Of a stretch of DNA of 64,000 bases, positions 38,230 through 47,195 are shown one piece after another; within the stretch, counting starts at the first letter, position 1; each line of letters starts with the position of its first letter. Source of the DNA: Bradyrhizobium sp. (GTDB taxonomy: Bacteria; Pseudomonadota; Alphaproteobacteria; Rhizobiales; Xanthobacteraceae). Under the pieces are notes generated by a model. The model saw only the letters and a program-made list of their open reading frames with translations, had not been told where the DNA came from and ran no database searches. The DNA is taken from positions 1-64,000 of the forward strand of contig NZ_SSNA01000169.1 in NCBI RefSeq assembly GCF_004799445.1, written 5' to 3'. Both the position numbers and the translations under genes were made by a program.

Positions 38230-39372
38230 ATGACCGAACGTATTCAGGAATTCCTGCGCAACCGCCGTAACGAGGGCCAGGACCTCGAGCCCTGCCTCGT
38301 CGTCGACCTCGAAGTCGTGCGCGACAACTATCAGAGCTTCGCCCGGGCGCTGCCGGACAGCCGCGTGTTCTATGCGGTGAAGGCAAACCCGGCGCCGGAA
38401 GTGCTGTCGCTGCTGGCCTCGATGGGGTCGTGCTTCGATTGCGCCTCGGTAGCCGAAATCGAGATGGCGCTGGCCGCGGGCGCGTCGGCGGAGCGGATTT
38501 CCTACGGCAATACGATCAAGAAGGAGCGTGACATCGCGCGCGCCTTCGCGCTCGGCATTCGGCTGTTTTCGGTCGATTGCGCCGCGGAAGTCGAGAAGAT
38601 CGCGCGCGCCGCGCCCGGCGCCAAGGTGTTCTGCCGCATCCTCTATGATTGCGCCGGAGCCGAATGGCCGCTGTCGCGCAAGTTCGGCTGCGATCCGGAG
38701 ATGGCCGTCGATGTGCTCGACCTCGCCAAGCGCCTCGGCCTGGAGCCCTATGGAATCTCGTTCCATGTCGGCTCGCAGCAGCGCAAGGTGAAGGCGTGGG
38801 ATCGTGCACTGGCGATGGCCTCGACGGTGTTCCGCGACTGCGCGGAGCGGGGCATCAACCTCTCCATGGTCAACATGGGCGGCGGATTCCCGACCAAGTA
38901 CCTGAAGGACGTTCCTCCGGTGCTGCAATACGGGCGGTCGATCTTCCGCTCGCTGCGCAAGCATTTCGGCAACCAGATCCCGGAGACCATCATCGAGCCG
39001 GGCCGCGGCATGGTCGGCAATGCGGGCATCATCGAGACCGAAGTCGTTCTGATCTCCAGGAAGAGCGACGAGGACGACGTGCGCTGGGTGTATCTCGACA
39101 TCGGCAAGTTCGGCGGTCTCGCCGAGACCATGGACGAGTCGATCCGCTATGCCATCCGCACGCCGCATGACGGCGCGGAAATGACGCCGTGCGTGCTCGC
39201 GGGCCCAACCTGCGATTCCGCCGACGTATTGTACGAGAAGATGCCGTACCCGCTGCCGGTGACGCTCGAGATCGGCGACAAGCTGCTGATCGAGGGAACC
39301 GGTGCGTATACGTCGACTTACTCGTCGGTGGCCTTCAACGGCTTCCCGCCGCTGCGGACCTATCACATCTGA
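38230..39372 (+). CDS. Ornithine decarboxylase, type III PLP fold
   Basis: The 380-residue protein has the alanine-racemase-like PLP fold of eukaryotic-type ODC. PLP lysine K51 sits in VFYAVKANPAPE, the phosphate loop is GGGFPTKY, and the subunit-interface block EPGRGMVGNAG is present. Catalytic C328 is in AGPTCDSADVLYE, followed by GAYTSTYSSVAFNGFPPL. It converts ornithine to putrescine and CO2. Putrescine feeds the downstream homospermidine synthase. GGAGGG precedes the ATG. A hairpin terminator follows, so the downstream genes may have a separate promoter. A bifunctional lysine/ornithine substrate range is possible. speF/odc naming is left open. Confidence 0.92.
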   Translation: MTERIQEFLRNRRNEGQDLEPCLVVDLEVVRDNYQSFARALPDSRVFYAVKANPAPEVLSLLASMGSCFDCASVAEIEMALAAGASAERISYGNTIKKERDIARAFALGIRLFSVDCAAEVEKIARAAPGAKVFCRILYDCAGAEWPLSRKFGCDPEMAVDVLDLAKRLGLEPYGISFHVGSQQRKVKAWDRALAMASTVFRDCAERGINLSMVNMGGGFPTKYLKDVPPVLQYGRSIFRSLRKHFGNQIPETIIEPGRGMVGNAGIIETEVVLISRKSDEDDVRWVYLDIGKFGGLAETMDESIRYAIRTPHDGAEMTPCVLAGPTCDSADVLYEKMPYPLPVTLEIGDKLLIEGTGAYTSTYSSVAFNGFPPLRTYHI

Positions 39373-39400
39373 TCCTGCCTCTCCGAGGCTCGATTTAATC

Positions 39401-39422
39401 GGGAGCCGGTCCGCCGGCTCCC
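39401..39422 (+). terminator. Hairpin after ornithine decarboxylase
   Basis: GGGAGCCGG and CCGGCTCCC pair perfectly around TCCG, 28 bases after the stop codon. The following ATCCTTCTC is only modestly T-rich, so it may be a weak terminator. Confidence 0.6.
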
Positions 39423-39496
39423 ATCCTTCTCACACGCGAATCTGCCGACAACGCTTCCCGCGGCCTGCTGCCGTCCGGAGCGAGGACTGACGTGCC

Positions 39497-40093
39497 ATGA
39501 CCGCTTTGCGGAACACCCCCGTTGCCCTCACAACCGACGCCACTCCGTTTGCGATCCGCGACGAGCGGGCCTCGGATGTCGTTGCGCGCGAAGCGCTGCT
39601 CGATGCCTGCTTTGGCGCAAACCGCCAAACGCGCACCTGCCAGCGCCTGCGCGACGGCCGCGCGCCCGCCGAAGGCCTCGCCTTCTCGGCCGTGCGCCAG
39701 GGCCGGCTGGTGGGAACCGTGCGGTTGTGGCACGTCAGCGCCGGGGGTGTGCGTGCGCTGGTGCTCGGCCCGCTGGCGGTGGATAACGCCTGCCGCAAGC
39801 TCGGCGTCGGGGCTGCGCTGATGGACCACGCGCTGGCGGCGGCGAAAGCGCGCGGCCATGGCGCGGCGATCCTGCTCGGCGACGCGCCGTATTACGCCCG
39901 CTTCGGCTTTTCGGCGCAAAAGACCGGCGAATTGTCGCTGCCCGGCCTGTTCGAGCGGGACCGTCTGCTCGGCCGCGAACTGCGCGAGGGCGGACTCGAC
40001 GGTGCCTGGGGCATGATCGTGCCGACGGGCGCCCCGAAAAGAACGGCGGCGCGCGCCAAGAAGGCCCTGCCGCCGCTGCAGCGCGCGGCCTGA
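39497..40093 (+). CDS. GNAT-family N-acetyltransferase
   Basis: The 198-residue protein has a GNAT fold: AFAIRDERASDVVAREALLD-type start, RQGRLVGTVRLWHV, and the acetyl-CoA-binding VDNACRKLGVGAALMDHAL with the Q/RxxGxG/A-like element. Then GHGAAILLGDAPYYARFGF follows. It sits between ornithine decarboxylase and homospermidine synthase, so a polyamine N-acetyltransferase role is plausible but unproven. GAGGA lies about ten bases upstream. The next small gene starts two bases after its stop. Confidence 0.82.
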   Translation: MTALRNTPVALTTDATPFAIRDERASDVVAREALLDACFGANRQTRTCQRLRDGRAPAEGLAFSAVRQGRLVGTVRLWHVSAGGVRALVLGPLAVDNACRKLGVGAALMDHALAAAKARGHGAAILLGDAPYYARFGFSAQKTGELSLPGLFERDRLLGRELREGGLDGAWGMIVPTGAPKRTAARAKKALPPLQRAA

Positions 40094-40095
40094 CC

Positions 40096-40266
40096 ATGTC
40101 AGACAGTCTGCCCGCACCCGGCGATGCTGCGCGCCCGCGATTCCGCGGTATCGTCACCACCCTCCTGGTGATCATGATCGGGGTCATGATCGTCAGGGAT
40201 ATCCTGGCGCGCCGCTGGGGCGCTGCCACACCCCCGGCGAGCGACGTCACCCAGCGTTCCCGGTGA
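40096..40266 (+). CDS. 56-residue single-pass membrane protein
   Basis: A short frame starting ATG 40096, two bases after the GNAT stop, encodes a 56-residue protein. It has one transmembrane helix (GIVTTLLVIMIGVMIV, about residues 18-33) flanked by Pro/Arg-rich ends (..RDILARRWGAATPP). The tight spacing to the upstream gene suggests translational coupling. No homologous family is recognised. It is a plausible small operon member. Confidence 0.6.
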   Translation: MSDSLPAPGDAARPRFRGIVTTLLVIMIGVMIVRDILARRWGAATPPASDVTQRSR

Positions 40267-40334
40267 CACTGCGGGGGTTGCGCCAACCGGCAAAAAGCCC
40301 GTAAACCGCACGAAATCCTGCAATCGAGGTCTCG

Positions 40335-40724
40335 ATGTCCCGCCGTCTCATTTCCACCGGCTCGCCCTTTGAAAAGACCGCCGGCTACAGCCGCGCCGTG
40401 GTCGACGGAGATTTCGCCTTCGTCGCCGGCACGACCGGCTACGACTACGCCACCATGACCATGCCGGCGGATGTCACGAGCCAGACACGAAACTGCTTCA
40501 AGACCATCGAAGCCGCCTTGAAAGAAGCCGGCTTCGCGATGGCCGACATCGTCCGCGCGACCTACTACATCACCGACGCCAGGGATGCGGATGCCCATTT
40601 CGCGGTCTGCGGCGAAGTCCTCGGCGAGATTCGCCCCGCCGCAACGCTTCTGGTCGTCGCCGGTCTCTACAAACCCGAGATGAAGGTCGAGATCGAAGTC
40701 ACCGCCAGGCGGCGTTCCGTCTGA
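40335..40724 (+). CDS. RidA/YjgF-family imine deaminase
   Basis: The 129-residue protein is a typical RidA trimer subunit. It has AFVAGTTGYDYATM, then QTRNCFKTIEAALKEAGFAMADIVRATYYITD, and the C-terminal GEIRPAATLLVVAGLYKPEMKVEIEVTA with the catalytic Arg in EIRPAA. RidA hydrolyses reactive enamine/imine products made by PLP enzymes. It lies between the PLP ornithine decarboxylase and homospermidine synthase, which makes a protective role in this pathway attractive. Confidence 0.93.
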   Translation: MSRRLISTGSPFEKTAGYSRAVVDGDFAFVAGTTGYDYATMTMPADVTSQTRNCFKTIEAALKEAGFAMADIVRATYYITDARDADAHFAVCGEVLGEIRPAATLLVVAGLYKPEMKVEIEVTARRRSV

Positions 40725-40787
40725 TCCCTCGCCCTTTTCGCTGTTTTCTCCCTTCACCTCACTTTTTCCTGTTCCGGAGACCTTGCC

Positions 40788-42212
40788 ATGAGCCCGCCGA
40801 TCCACGCGAAAATTTCCGGCCCCATTGTCATGATCGGGTTCGGCTCGATCGGCAAAGGCACGCTGCCGCTGATCGAACGGCATTTCGACTACGACAAATC
40901 GCGCCTGGTCATCATCGATCCGCATGAAGACGGCGAACTCGCCAAAGCGCACGGCGTGCGCTTCATCAAGCAGGCCGTGACCAAAGAGAACTATCGCGAC
41001 GTGCTGGTGCCGCTTCTGACCGCCGGCGGCGGTCAGGGTTTTTGCGTCAATCTGTCGGTCGATACCTCCTCGGTCGATATCATGACCCTGTGCCGCGAGA
41101 TCGGCGCGCTCTACATCGACACCGTCGTGGAGCCGTGGCTCGGATTCTACTTCGACAAGAACATCGGCCCCGAAAAGCGCTCCAACTACGCGCTGCGCGA
41201 GACCCTGCTCGCCGCCAAGCACAACAGCCCGGGCGGCCCGACCGCCGTCTCCACCTGCGGCGCCAATCCCGGCATGGTATCGTGGTTCGTCAAGCAGGCG
41301 CTGCTCGACATCGCCCGCGACACCGGCACGCCCTTCAACGAGCCGAAGAGCCGGGAAGGCTGGGGCCAGCTCGCCCACAAGCTCGGCGTCAAGGGCATCC
41401 ATATCGCCGAACGCGACACCCAGCGCTCCAAGCGGCCGAAGCCGATGAACGTGTTCGTCAATACCTGGTCGGTGGAGGGTTTTGTTTCCGAGGGCATGCA
41501 GCCGGCCGAGCTCGGCTGGGGCACCCATGAAGCGTGGATGCCGCACAATGCCGGCATCCACAATTACGGCTGTGGCGCTGCGATCTATCTGGCGCAGCCC
41601 GGCGCCAACACCCGCGTGCGCTCGTGGTGTCCGACGCCGGGCGCGCAATATGGCTTTCTCGTCACCCATAACGAGTCGATTTCGATTGCGGACTATTTCA
41701 CCGTGCGCGACGGCAGCACCGTGATCTATCGCCCGACCTGCCATTATGCCTACCACCCCGCCAACGACGCGGTGCTGTCGCTGCACGAGATATTCGGCGC
41801 CACCGGCAAGATGCAGCCGAAATGGCACATCCTGGACGAGAACGAGATCGAGGACGGGATCGACGAACTCGGCGTGCTGCTCTATGGCCACGCCAAGAAC
41901 GCCTATTGGTACGGATCGCAGCTCTCGATCGAGGAAACCCGAAAGATAGCGCCCTACCAGAACGCCACCGGCATGCAAGTGTCGTCGGCGGTGCTGGCCG
42001 GCATGGTGTGGGCGCTGGAGAATCCCAATGCCGGGATCGTCGAAGCCGATGAAATGGATTTCCACCGCTGCCTTGAAATCCAGCGGCCGTATCTCGGCCC
42101 GGTGAAGGGTTTCTACACCGACTGGACACCGCTCTCCGACCGGCCCGGACTATTCCCGGAAGACATCGACACGTCGGATCCCTGGCAATTCAGGAACGTG
42201 CTGGTGCGATGA
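40788..42212 (+). CDS. hss: Homospermidine synthase
   Basis: The 474-residue protein shows the Hss signature: Rossmann start IVMIGFGSIGKGTLPLIERHF, then DTVVEPWLGFYFDKNIGPEKRSNYALRE, STCGANPGMVSWFVKQAL, HEAWMPHNAGIHNYGCGAAIYL, and the C-terminal AIVEADEMDFHR-type segment. It makes homospermidine from two putrescines using NAD. Homospermidine is the main triamine of many rhizobia, and the putrescine would come from the ornithine decarboxylase upstream. RidA precedes it by 63 bases. Confidence 0.97.
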   Translation: MSPPIHAKISGPIVMIGFGSIGKGTLPLIERHFDYDKSRLVIIDPHEDGELAKAHGVRFIKQAVTKENYRDVLVPLLTAGGGQGFCVNLSVDTSSVDIMTLCREIGALYIDTVVEPWLGFYFDKNIGPEKRSNYALRETLLAAKHNSPGGPTAVSTCGANPGMVSWFVKQALLDIARDTGTPFNEPKSREGWGQLAHKLGVKGIHIAERDTQRSKRPKPMNVFVNTWSVEGFVSEGMQPAELGWGTHEAWMPHNAGIHNYGCGAAIYLAQPGANTRVRSWCPTPGAQYGFLVTHNESISIADYFTVRDGSTVIYRPTCHYAYHPANDAVLSLHEIFGATGKMQPKWHILDENEIEDGIDELGVLLYGHAKNAYWYGSQLSIEETRKIAPYQNATGMQVSSAVLAGMVWALENPNAGIVEADEMDFHRCLEIQRPYLGPVKGFYTDWTPLSDRPGLFPEDIDTSDPWQFRNVLVR

Positions 42213-42264
42213 GCGAGACATCGTATCAGCCGTCGCGGAATACGATTCACAAGCGCTGGTCAGG

Positions 42265-43632
42265 TTACCGGCCCGGAATGCCGGCCGAGGCGCAACGCGA
42301 CTCTTTCATGAGCAGCAGCGCCATCACCGTGGCAAGACTCGCGGCCAGCAGGTAGGCGGGGGACAGGTTCCAGCCGGGATCGGCCAGGATCAGATAGGAG
42401 AACAGCCCCGCCGTCGACGCGGCGAAGCCGAGCCAGGCCAGCTTGGGAAAGCGAAATCCACGCTCGCCGCGCCAAAGGTCGAGCACGAGATAGAAGCCGA
42501 TAAAACTGTTGCAGAGCGCGGCTGGCAGCAAGCCCATGGCGATCCCGCGCTCGAACCCGAGATAGGACAACACGCCGTCGACCTGGGCGACCGCCGCGAG
42601 CGGTAGATAACGCGGATTGAGACAGGCCAGGGCGATGGAGGCGAGTTCGAACGCGTAGAAATAGCGGTCGTGCATCTTCGGGAGCAGGTAAGGCATCAGC
42701 ATGAGAGATGCGCACGCGGCCAGCAGAATGAAGTCCGGCCCCTGTTGCCTGGAACGCACGATGAAGACCGACAAGGCAAGCCCAGCTGCCGCCGCCAGCA
42801 GGAGGCCGACGGCGACGCCGATCGCGTAGGGCGCGCCTCCCGCGAACACCCAGATGTTCGCGGCATTCATGGTGAGGCGATGGAAGGTGTCGGCTTGGTC
42901 CATATAGACCCTGAACACCGAGGCGATGGGCCTGCCGGCGACGAGAACAGGAATGGCGAGGACCACGTAAACCCCGGGAACGGCGGCGAGCCACGCCCAG
43001 TGAATCCTGCGGCGCAGCATCATGCCCACTACGAATGGCCCGAGGAAAACCGCCTGGGCCTTCACCGCGAAAGCCACGGCGAAAGGCAGAACGCCATTGC
43101 GGTCCCGCATGAACAACGACACGGACAGCAGCGTGAAGAAGGTCCAGATCGAATCGGCCTGCCCCCACACAGCGCCGTTGAAGATCACCGTCGGTGCCAG
43201 CCAAACGCCAGAGAACGCCATGGAGGCGCGCAAGGGCGCCCTGGTAGCCCGCCAGACGATCCGAGCCACCACGATCGCGCAACCGAACTCGAACACCGCC
43301 GAGATCGCCTTCACCAGCGAAAGCGGCTGGCCCAACCCGTCAAATTGGGCTGCGATCAGCAGGAGGTAGCTGTAGAACGGCGTGTAGTTGGTGAACGCTT
43401 GGCCGAGCCCGCCAACGCCGTGATCCCGAGCAAAGGCATACCAGGGGATCAGGTAGTCAACGGCGTCGGAGGTGGCGTGCTCCCGAAAGAGGTAACGGAG
43501 CGCGAGGCCGGCAAAAGCGCAGCCGACGGCTACCGCAATCGCAAGCCGCCGGCTCTCTTCCGCCGTCGCGTCAGGGTTGACGCAATCACCAGACCCGCCG
43601 GTCAAGCCGATCCCGATACTGTCTCTTGTCAC
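42265..43632 (-). CDS. Polytopic membrane glycosyltransferase (GT-C, Gpi18-like)
   Basis: The 455-residue protein is strongly hydrophobic with about 10-12 membrane helices. It has GT-C style loops near the N-terminus (HATSDAVDYLIPWYAFARDHGVGG, with a short acidic motif in the first external loop) and AVWGQADSIWTFFTLLSV. A cationic C-terminal end follows. It probably transfers mannose or another sugar from a polyprenyl-phosphate donor in the periplasmic leaflet. The acceptor and operon partners are not evident. It faces hss tail to tail. Confidence 0.8.
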   Translation of the reverse strand: MTRDSIGIGLTGGSGDCVNPDATAEESRRLAIAVAVGCAFAGLALRYLFREHATSDAVDYLIPWYAFARDHGVGGLGQAFTNYTPFYSYLLLIAAQFDGLGQPLSLVKAISAVFEFGCAIVVARIVWRATRAPLRASMAFSGVWLAPTVIFNGAVWGQADSIWTFFTLLSVSLFMRDRNGVLPFAVAFAVKAQAVFLGPFVVGMMLRRRIHWAWLAAVPGVYVVLAIPVLVAGRPIASVFRVYMDQADTFHRLTMNAANIWVFAGGAPYAIGVAVGLLLAAAAGLALSVFIVRSRQQGPDFILLAACASLMLMPYLLPKMHDRYFYAFELASIALACLNPRYLPLAAVAQVDGVLSYLGFERGIAMGLLPAALCNSFIGFYLVLDLWRGERGFRFPKLAWLGFAASTAGLFSYLILADPGWNLSPAYLLAASLATVMALLLMKESRCASAGIPGR

Positions 43633-43868
43633 ACGATCACCCGTTCTTGCCGGGTCTTGGCAGGGTTCTATCGCGCGGCGAACGCGATTGTTTGCGCCGG
43701 CAATTCAGCAATATCTCTGACCGAGAGCGGGAAAGCCACATCTTTGACTGCGCGTGTCGGGTGGGCGCTGCTACCTTGTTGGGATTGCGGTCCATGACCA
43801 ATGTCAGCCGCAACAACCGTCGCTGATGATCCCGTGCGGACTGCGATCAGGCGAGGCGGGCGCTGGGG

Positions 43869-44615
43869 TCAGGCGCCCTTCTTGCCGCGGGCCGCACCCT
43901 TTTCGAGCAGCCAAGCCACAACATCGCTGCGTGCCGCCTTCTCCGCGACGTCGAGCGGCGTTTGCCCTGACCAAGGCGCGGGCCAGTTGAGATCGGCACC
44001 GTGCGCCAGCAGGTACTGCGCGGTGCCGAGTTGCCCGCCATGGCAGGCGTTCCAGAACGGTCCCGAAAGCGCCTCGGGTCGTGGCGCCGGCTCGGATTCG
44101 AGTCGACGCATGATCGCCGGCATCAGCCCAAGTGCCGCTTCGTGCCAGAGCAGGGTTCGCGCGCCGCGCTCGACCAGCCGCCGCGCCGCCGCCCATTGGC
44201 CGTAGCCAACGGCCGAGGACAAGGGCGGACCACCATCAATCGATGACCCTTCATGCTCGACATCGGCGCCAGCGTCGAGCTGGGCATCGATCAGCACCAC
44301 ATCGTCGTTGCTCGCCGCCCAATGCAGCGGCGTTTCCCGGTGCCGCATGCCGACGGCCGGCGCGTCGAGATCGGAGCCGGCCGCGGCGAGCGTCTGCACG
44401 ATCGCGGCGGCGTTCGGAGCGTGCCCGGGCCAATCGGCGAACAGATGCAGCAGCGTCCGCCCGCCGCCTTCGGGATTCTCGACCACGCAGTCGGCGAGCC
44501 CTGGCTCGGCCGCAAGCAGCCGGCTCAGCAGCTCTACCTCGCCTTGCTTGAGCGCTGCCGTGACTTCCATGGCAAGCGGCTCATCGCTTCTCAGCCTGCG
44601 GGAATCGGTGCTCAT
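43869..44615 (-). CDS. Ankyrin-repeat protein
   Basis: The 248-residue protein has four to five ankyrin-like units, including GGRTLLHLFADWPGH, RETPLHWAASNDDVVLIDAQLDAGADVE, and HGADLNWPAPWSGQTPLDVAEKAARSDVVAWLLEKGA. These repeats mediate protein binding. There is no signal peptide or catalytic domain. The start ATG overlaps the stop of a possible 28-residue frame upstream. Confidence 0.85.
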   Translation of the reverse strand: MSTDSRRLRSDEPLAMEVTAALKQGEVELLSRLLAAEPGLADCVVENPEGGGRTLLHLFADWPGHAPNAAAIVQTLAAAGSDLDAPAVGMRHRETPLHWAASNDDVVLIDAQLDAGADVEHEGSSIDGGPPLSSAVGYGQWAAARRLVERGARTLLWHEAALGLMPAIMRRLESEPAPRPEALSGPFWNACHGGQLGTAQYLLAHGADLNWPAPWSGQTPLDVAEKAARSDVVAWLLEKGAARGKKGA

Positions 44616-44698
44616 CGCCGGCTATCCTCGTGCGAAAACAGATCGGGGAACCCGCCGGCAGGCCGGTCATTGCCGATGACGGCGAAGCCGATCGCCAT
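44612..44698 (-). CDS. Possible 28-residue leader ORF ahead of the ankyrin gene
   Basis: A minus-strand ATG at 44698 follows GGAGG (44708-44712) by nine bases and encodes MAIGFAVIGNDRPAGG in part (28 residues). Its TGA overlaps the ankyrin ATG (ATGA). The ribosome site is better than that of the ankyrin gene itself, so translational coupling is plausible. It could also be chance. Confidence 0.4.
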   Translation of the reverse strand: MAIGFAVIGNDRPAGGFPDLFSHEDSRR

Positions 44699-44809
44699 TT
44701 CGGTTCACCTCCACACAGATGCGTCCGATTCCCGATAGTGAATGCGCTATTCTGATTATTTCGTGGCAAATGGTATGGCCGCGCTTATGCGCCAAAGCTG
44801 CGAACTCGA

Positions 44810-45553
44810 CTACTTCGCCAGATAATCGAACGCCACGGTCCCGAGCCCGAGCGTGAGGTCGGCCTTGAAATGCGTGGCCGAGAGCACCTCGCGCACCGGC
44901 AGCCGCCGCGCCACGTCCGCGAGCGCGTGCGGGAACAGGCCGAGCGCCGCCGGGCCGGTCCAGGCCTCCTTCAAGACGATGTCCTCGAGATGGAAGCGCA
45001 CCAGTTCGCAGATCCGGGGAGACCCATCGACATGCGGAATGATCTTCAGGATGAAATTCGGCGCTTGCATCCCCTTCACCACGATGTCGTGATCGACGGG
45101 ACGATGCTTGTACCCCATCGTGCCGGAGGCGCAGAGCACCGAACCGTAGTGCAGCGTTCCGACCAGCACGTCGCTCTCGACTTCGATCTTCGGCGTCGCC
45201 CGCTTCTTGGGAAATCCCCAGAGCTCGCGGCCACCCGCGATCGGCGCATCGTCGTCGAGATACATCGCATGGGTATAGACACCCTCCTCGCCGTTCAGGC
45301 GGACCGGGATCACCTGTCCGGTTTCGGTGTAATCGCCGAAACCCGTTGAATCGGGCATGCGGATGAATTCGTACTTGACGATCGGCTCGGTGATTTCCAG
45401 CGGCTCCGGCACCACGGCGGCGAGCGCTTCCGGGTCGGTACGATAGGCGATGACGAAATATTCACGGTTGAAAAAGCGATAGGGCCCCGGCGGGAACGAT
45501 GGGCTGGTCAGCGGCATCGAATAGGCGGTTCGCCTGACATCGTCGATCTTCAT
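44810..45553 (-). CDS. Acetoacetate decarboxylase-family protein
   Basis: The 247-residue protein matches acetoacetate decarboxylase: [34 protein letters not shown] early, then the active-site lysine region [19 protein letters not shown], in which the Schiff-base Lys follows GFP. It ends with the family C-terminal block [21 protein letters not shown]. Acetoacetate becomes acetone and CO2. Rhizobial paralogues may act on other keto acids. It stands alone in the minus direction. Confidence 0.9.
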   Translation of the reverse strand: MKIDDVRRTAYSMPLTSPSFPPGPYRFFNREYFVIAYRTDPEALAAVVPEPLEITEPIVKYEFIRMPDSTGFGDYTETGQVIPVRLNGEEGVYTHAMYLDDDAPIAGGRELWGFPKKRATPKIEVESDVLVGTLHYGSVLCASGTMGYKHRPVDHDIVVKGMQAPNFILKIIPHVDGSPRICELVRFHLEDIVLKEAWTGPAALGLFPHALADVARRLPVREVLSATHFKADLTLGLGTVAFDYLAK

Positions 45554-45771
45554 CCGTACAGCCCCCGCGTCATCGGTGCATTGTCACGATGGCGGATTAT
45601 GCGGCAGCAAGGTGACACAAGCGAGACTGTAGAATCGGCAGCGAAGTCAAAATGGCGTTAGACGTCGCGTTCCGTCATTCCGCGATGGCCGGTGACTCGT
45701 TCGCCACGACCGCCGCGGAATACTGGACGTCAAGCTTTCGCGGGGCGCATGACGGAGAATCCCGGTTGGCG

Positions 45772-46101
45772 CTATTTTTGCTGAATCGGCGGCGCGATCT
45801 TTTCAGCTGGAGCCGGCGGCAACGTAGGGGCTGCGCCTGTCGTCTGGGCGGCGGCATTTGGCTGGGCGGGTTCGGGCGCCGGCGTGGTCGGACGCGCGCC
45901 GCCGGGCTTCGACTCGGCCGGCTCGCCGTTCGGTGCGGCCGCAGGCGAGGCTTGCAAGGGTTGCGTCGCTTGCGCCATCTGGACGTTGCTCTTCGCAAGC
46001 TCCATCAGCGAAACGCCGGATAAAACAAGTCCCGCCGTCACCAATAGAGCCGCGAGAAGGAAATCCTTACCTAAGGCGCGATTTCTTTGGTTCGGGTTCA
46101 T
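45772..46101 (-). CDS. Small membrane-anchored proline/alanine-rich protein
   Basis: The 109-residue protein has one N-terminal transmembrane helix (DFLLAALLVTAGLVLSGVSLM, residues 12-32) and a disordered tail rich in A, P, Q and E (ATQPLQASPAAAPNGEP). The ATG at 46101 follows GAGGG. The larger frame extending upstream to 46701 is antisense to the WD40 gene and was rejected. Function unknown. Confidence 0.55.
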   Translation of the reverse strand: MNPNQRNRALGKDFLLAALLVTAGLVLSGVSLMELAKSNVQMAQATQPLQASPAAAPNGEPAESKPGGARPTTPAPEPAQPNAAAQTTGAAPTLPPAPAEKIAPPIQQK

Positions 46102-46178
46102 GATGATCAGCCCTCGTTGGCAGGAACAACGAAGGCTGGGGCGCATTGTTCCCCGGTAACGCCGCCAGGACCCGACCG

Positions 46179-47195
46179 CTACAGTGGCAGCAGACCTGCG
46201 TCGCCCTCCTCGTCGGCGAACGCCAGTAGTGTGCCCTTCGTATTCCAGGCCAGCGCCGCGACCGGCACGGTACCGTTGCGGCGGACCAGAATTTCCGCCC
46301 CGTCGGCCAGCCGCACCATCAGAATGGTGCCGTCGCCATAGCCGGCGGCGAGGATGTCCTGCTTCGGGTGGCAGGCAACCGCGCTGACGCGGGCCTGCAA
46401 TGGCGCCAGCATCGCGGGCTCCTTCCCCATCGGGCCGTCCTTGCTGGCGAACGGCCACATGATGACGGTGTCGGCGCCCGACGTCGCCAGCCCCTTGCCG
46501 CCGGCGCTCCACGACATCGACCGGACGCGGCCGGGATAGCCGGTCATGCGCATGTGCCTGTTGTCGGCGAGCCGCCAGCCATGCAGCGCCGGCTCGTGCA
46601 TCGCGGTGACCAGGAATTTGTTGTCGGGGCTGAAGGTGACGGCAAGATGCGAGCCCGCCCATTCCAGAACGTCCGCCGTCGCCACCATGTTGGGAAACCA
46701 CAACGTCACGCCGTTATAATGCGCGATCGCCAGCCGCAGGCCCTTCGGCGCAAACGCCAGACCCCCGACCGTTGAGGGCACGTCGAAGGATTTGTCTTCG
46801 GCCTTGCCGCTGCGCACGAAAGCGGTTTTGCCGGCCGACCACGCCACGGCGCCATCGGGATGCAGCGCGACATTGTCGATCCAGCGCCGTTTGGCGTCGG
46901 TCGCCAGCAGCGTGACCTCGCCTTTGGCATCGAGCGCGACGAGCTTGCCGTCATCGCCGCCCATGACGATGCGGGCCCCGTCGGATGCGGCGCACAGGAT
47001 GCCGCCGGCATGAACGGCAACCTTGGAAATCTCCGCCTCGCCGTTGACAAGGAAAACACTTTCCTCGGCGCCGACGAAGGCCGCCCGGTCGCCGAGAAAG
47101 TGCACGGCAACAACGGGCGCACCGATCTTCACCGGGCGCACCTGGTCGGTGACGGAAATGATGGAGGCGGATTCGCCGGGATCGAACGCTGTCAT
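46179..47195 (-). CDS. WD40-repeat protein of the zinc operon
   Basis: The 338-residue protein has recurrent beta-propeller blades with short WD-like ends (GGDDGKLVALDAKGE, APALHGWRLADN-type, SWSAGGKGLATSGADTVIMWPF, GYGDGTILMVRLADGAE). It has no signal or enzymatic motif. Its start overlaps the COG0523 gene stop by one base (or four if the GTG 47198 is used), so it is translationally coupled to a zinc-handling GTPase. It probably forms a scaffold or target of that GTPase. Confidence 0.85.
   Translation of the reverse strand: MTAFDPGESASIISVTDQVRPVKIGAPVVAVHFLGDRAAFVGAEESVFLVNGEAEISKVAVHAGGILCAASDGARIVMGGDDGKLVALDAKGEVTLLATDAKRRWIDNVALHPDGAVAWSAGKTAFVRSGKAEDKSFDVPSTVGGLAFAPKGLRLAIAHYNGVTLWFPNMVATADVLEWAGSHLAVTFSPDNKFLVTAMHEPALHGWRLADNRHMRMTGYPGRVRSMSWSAGGKGLATSGADTVIMWPFASKDGPMGKEPAMLAPLQARVSAVACHPKQDILAAGYGDGTILMVRLADGAEILVRRNGTVPVAALAWNTKGTLLAFADEEGDAGLLPL

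Noticed and set aside
45772..46701. 309-codon minus frame including the small membrane-anchored gene
   Set aside because: Only the part from ATG 46101 looks like protein. The upstream section overlaps and shadows the WD40 gene.
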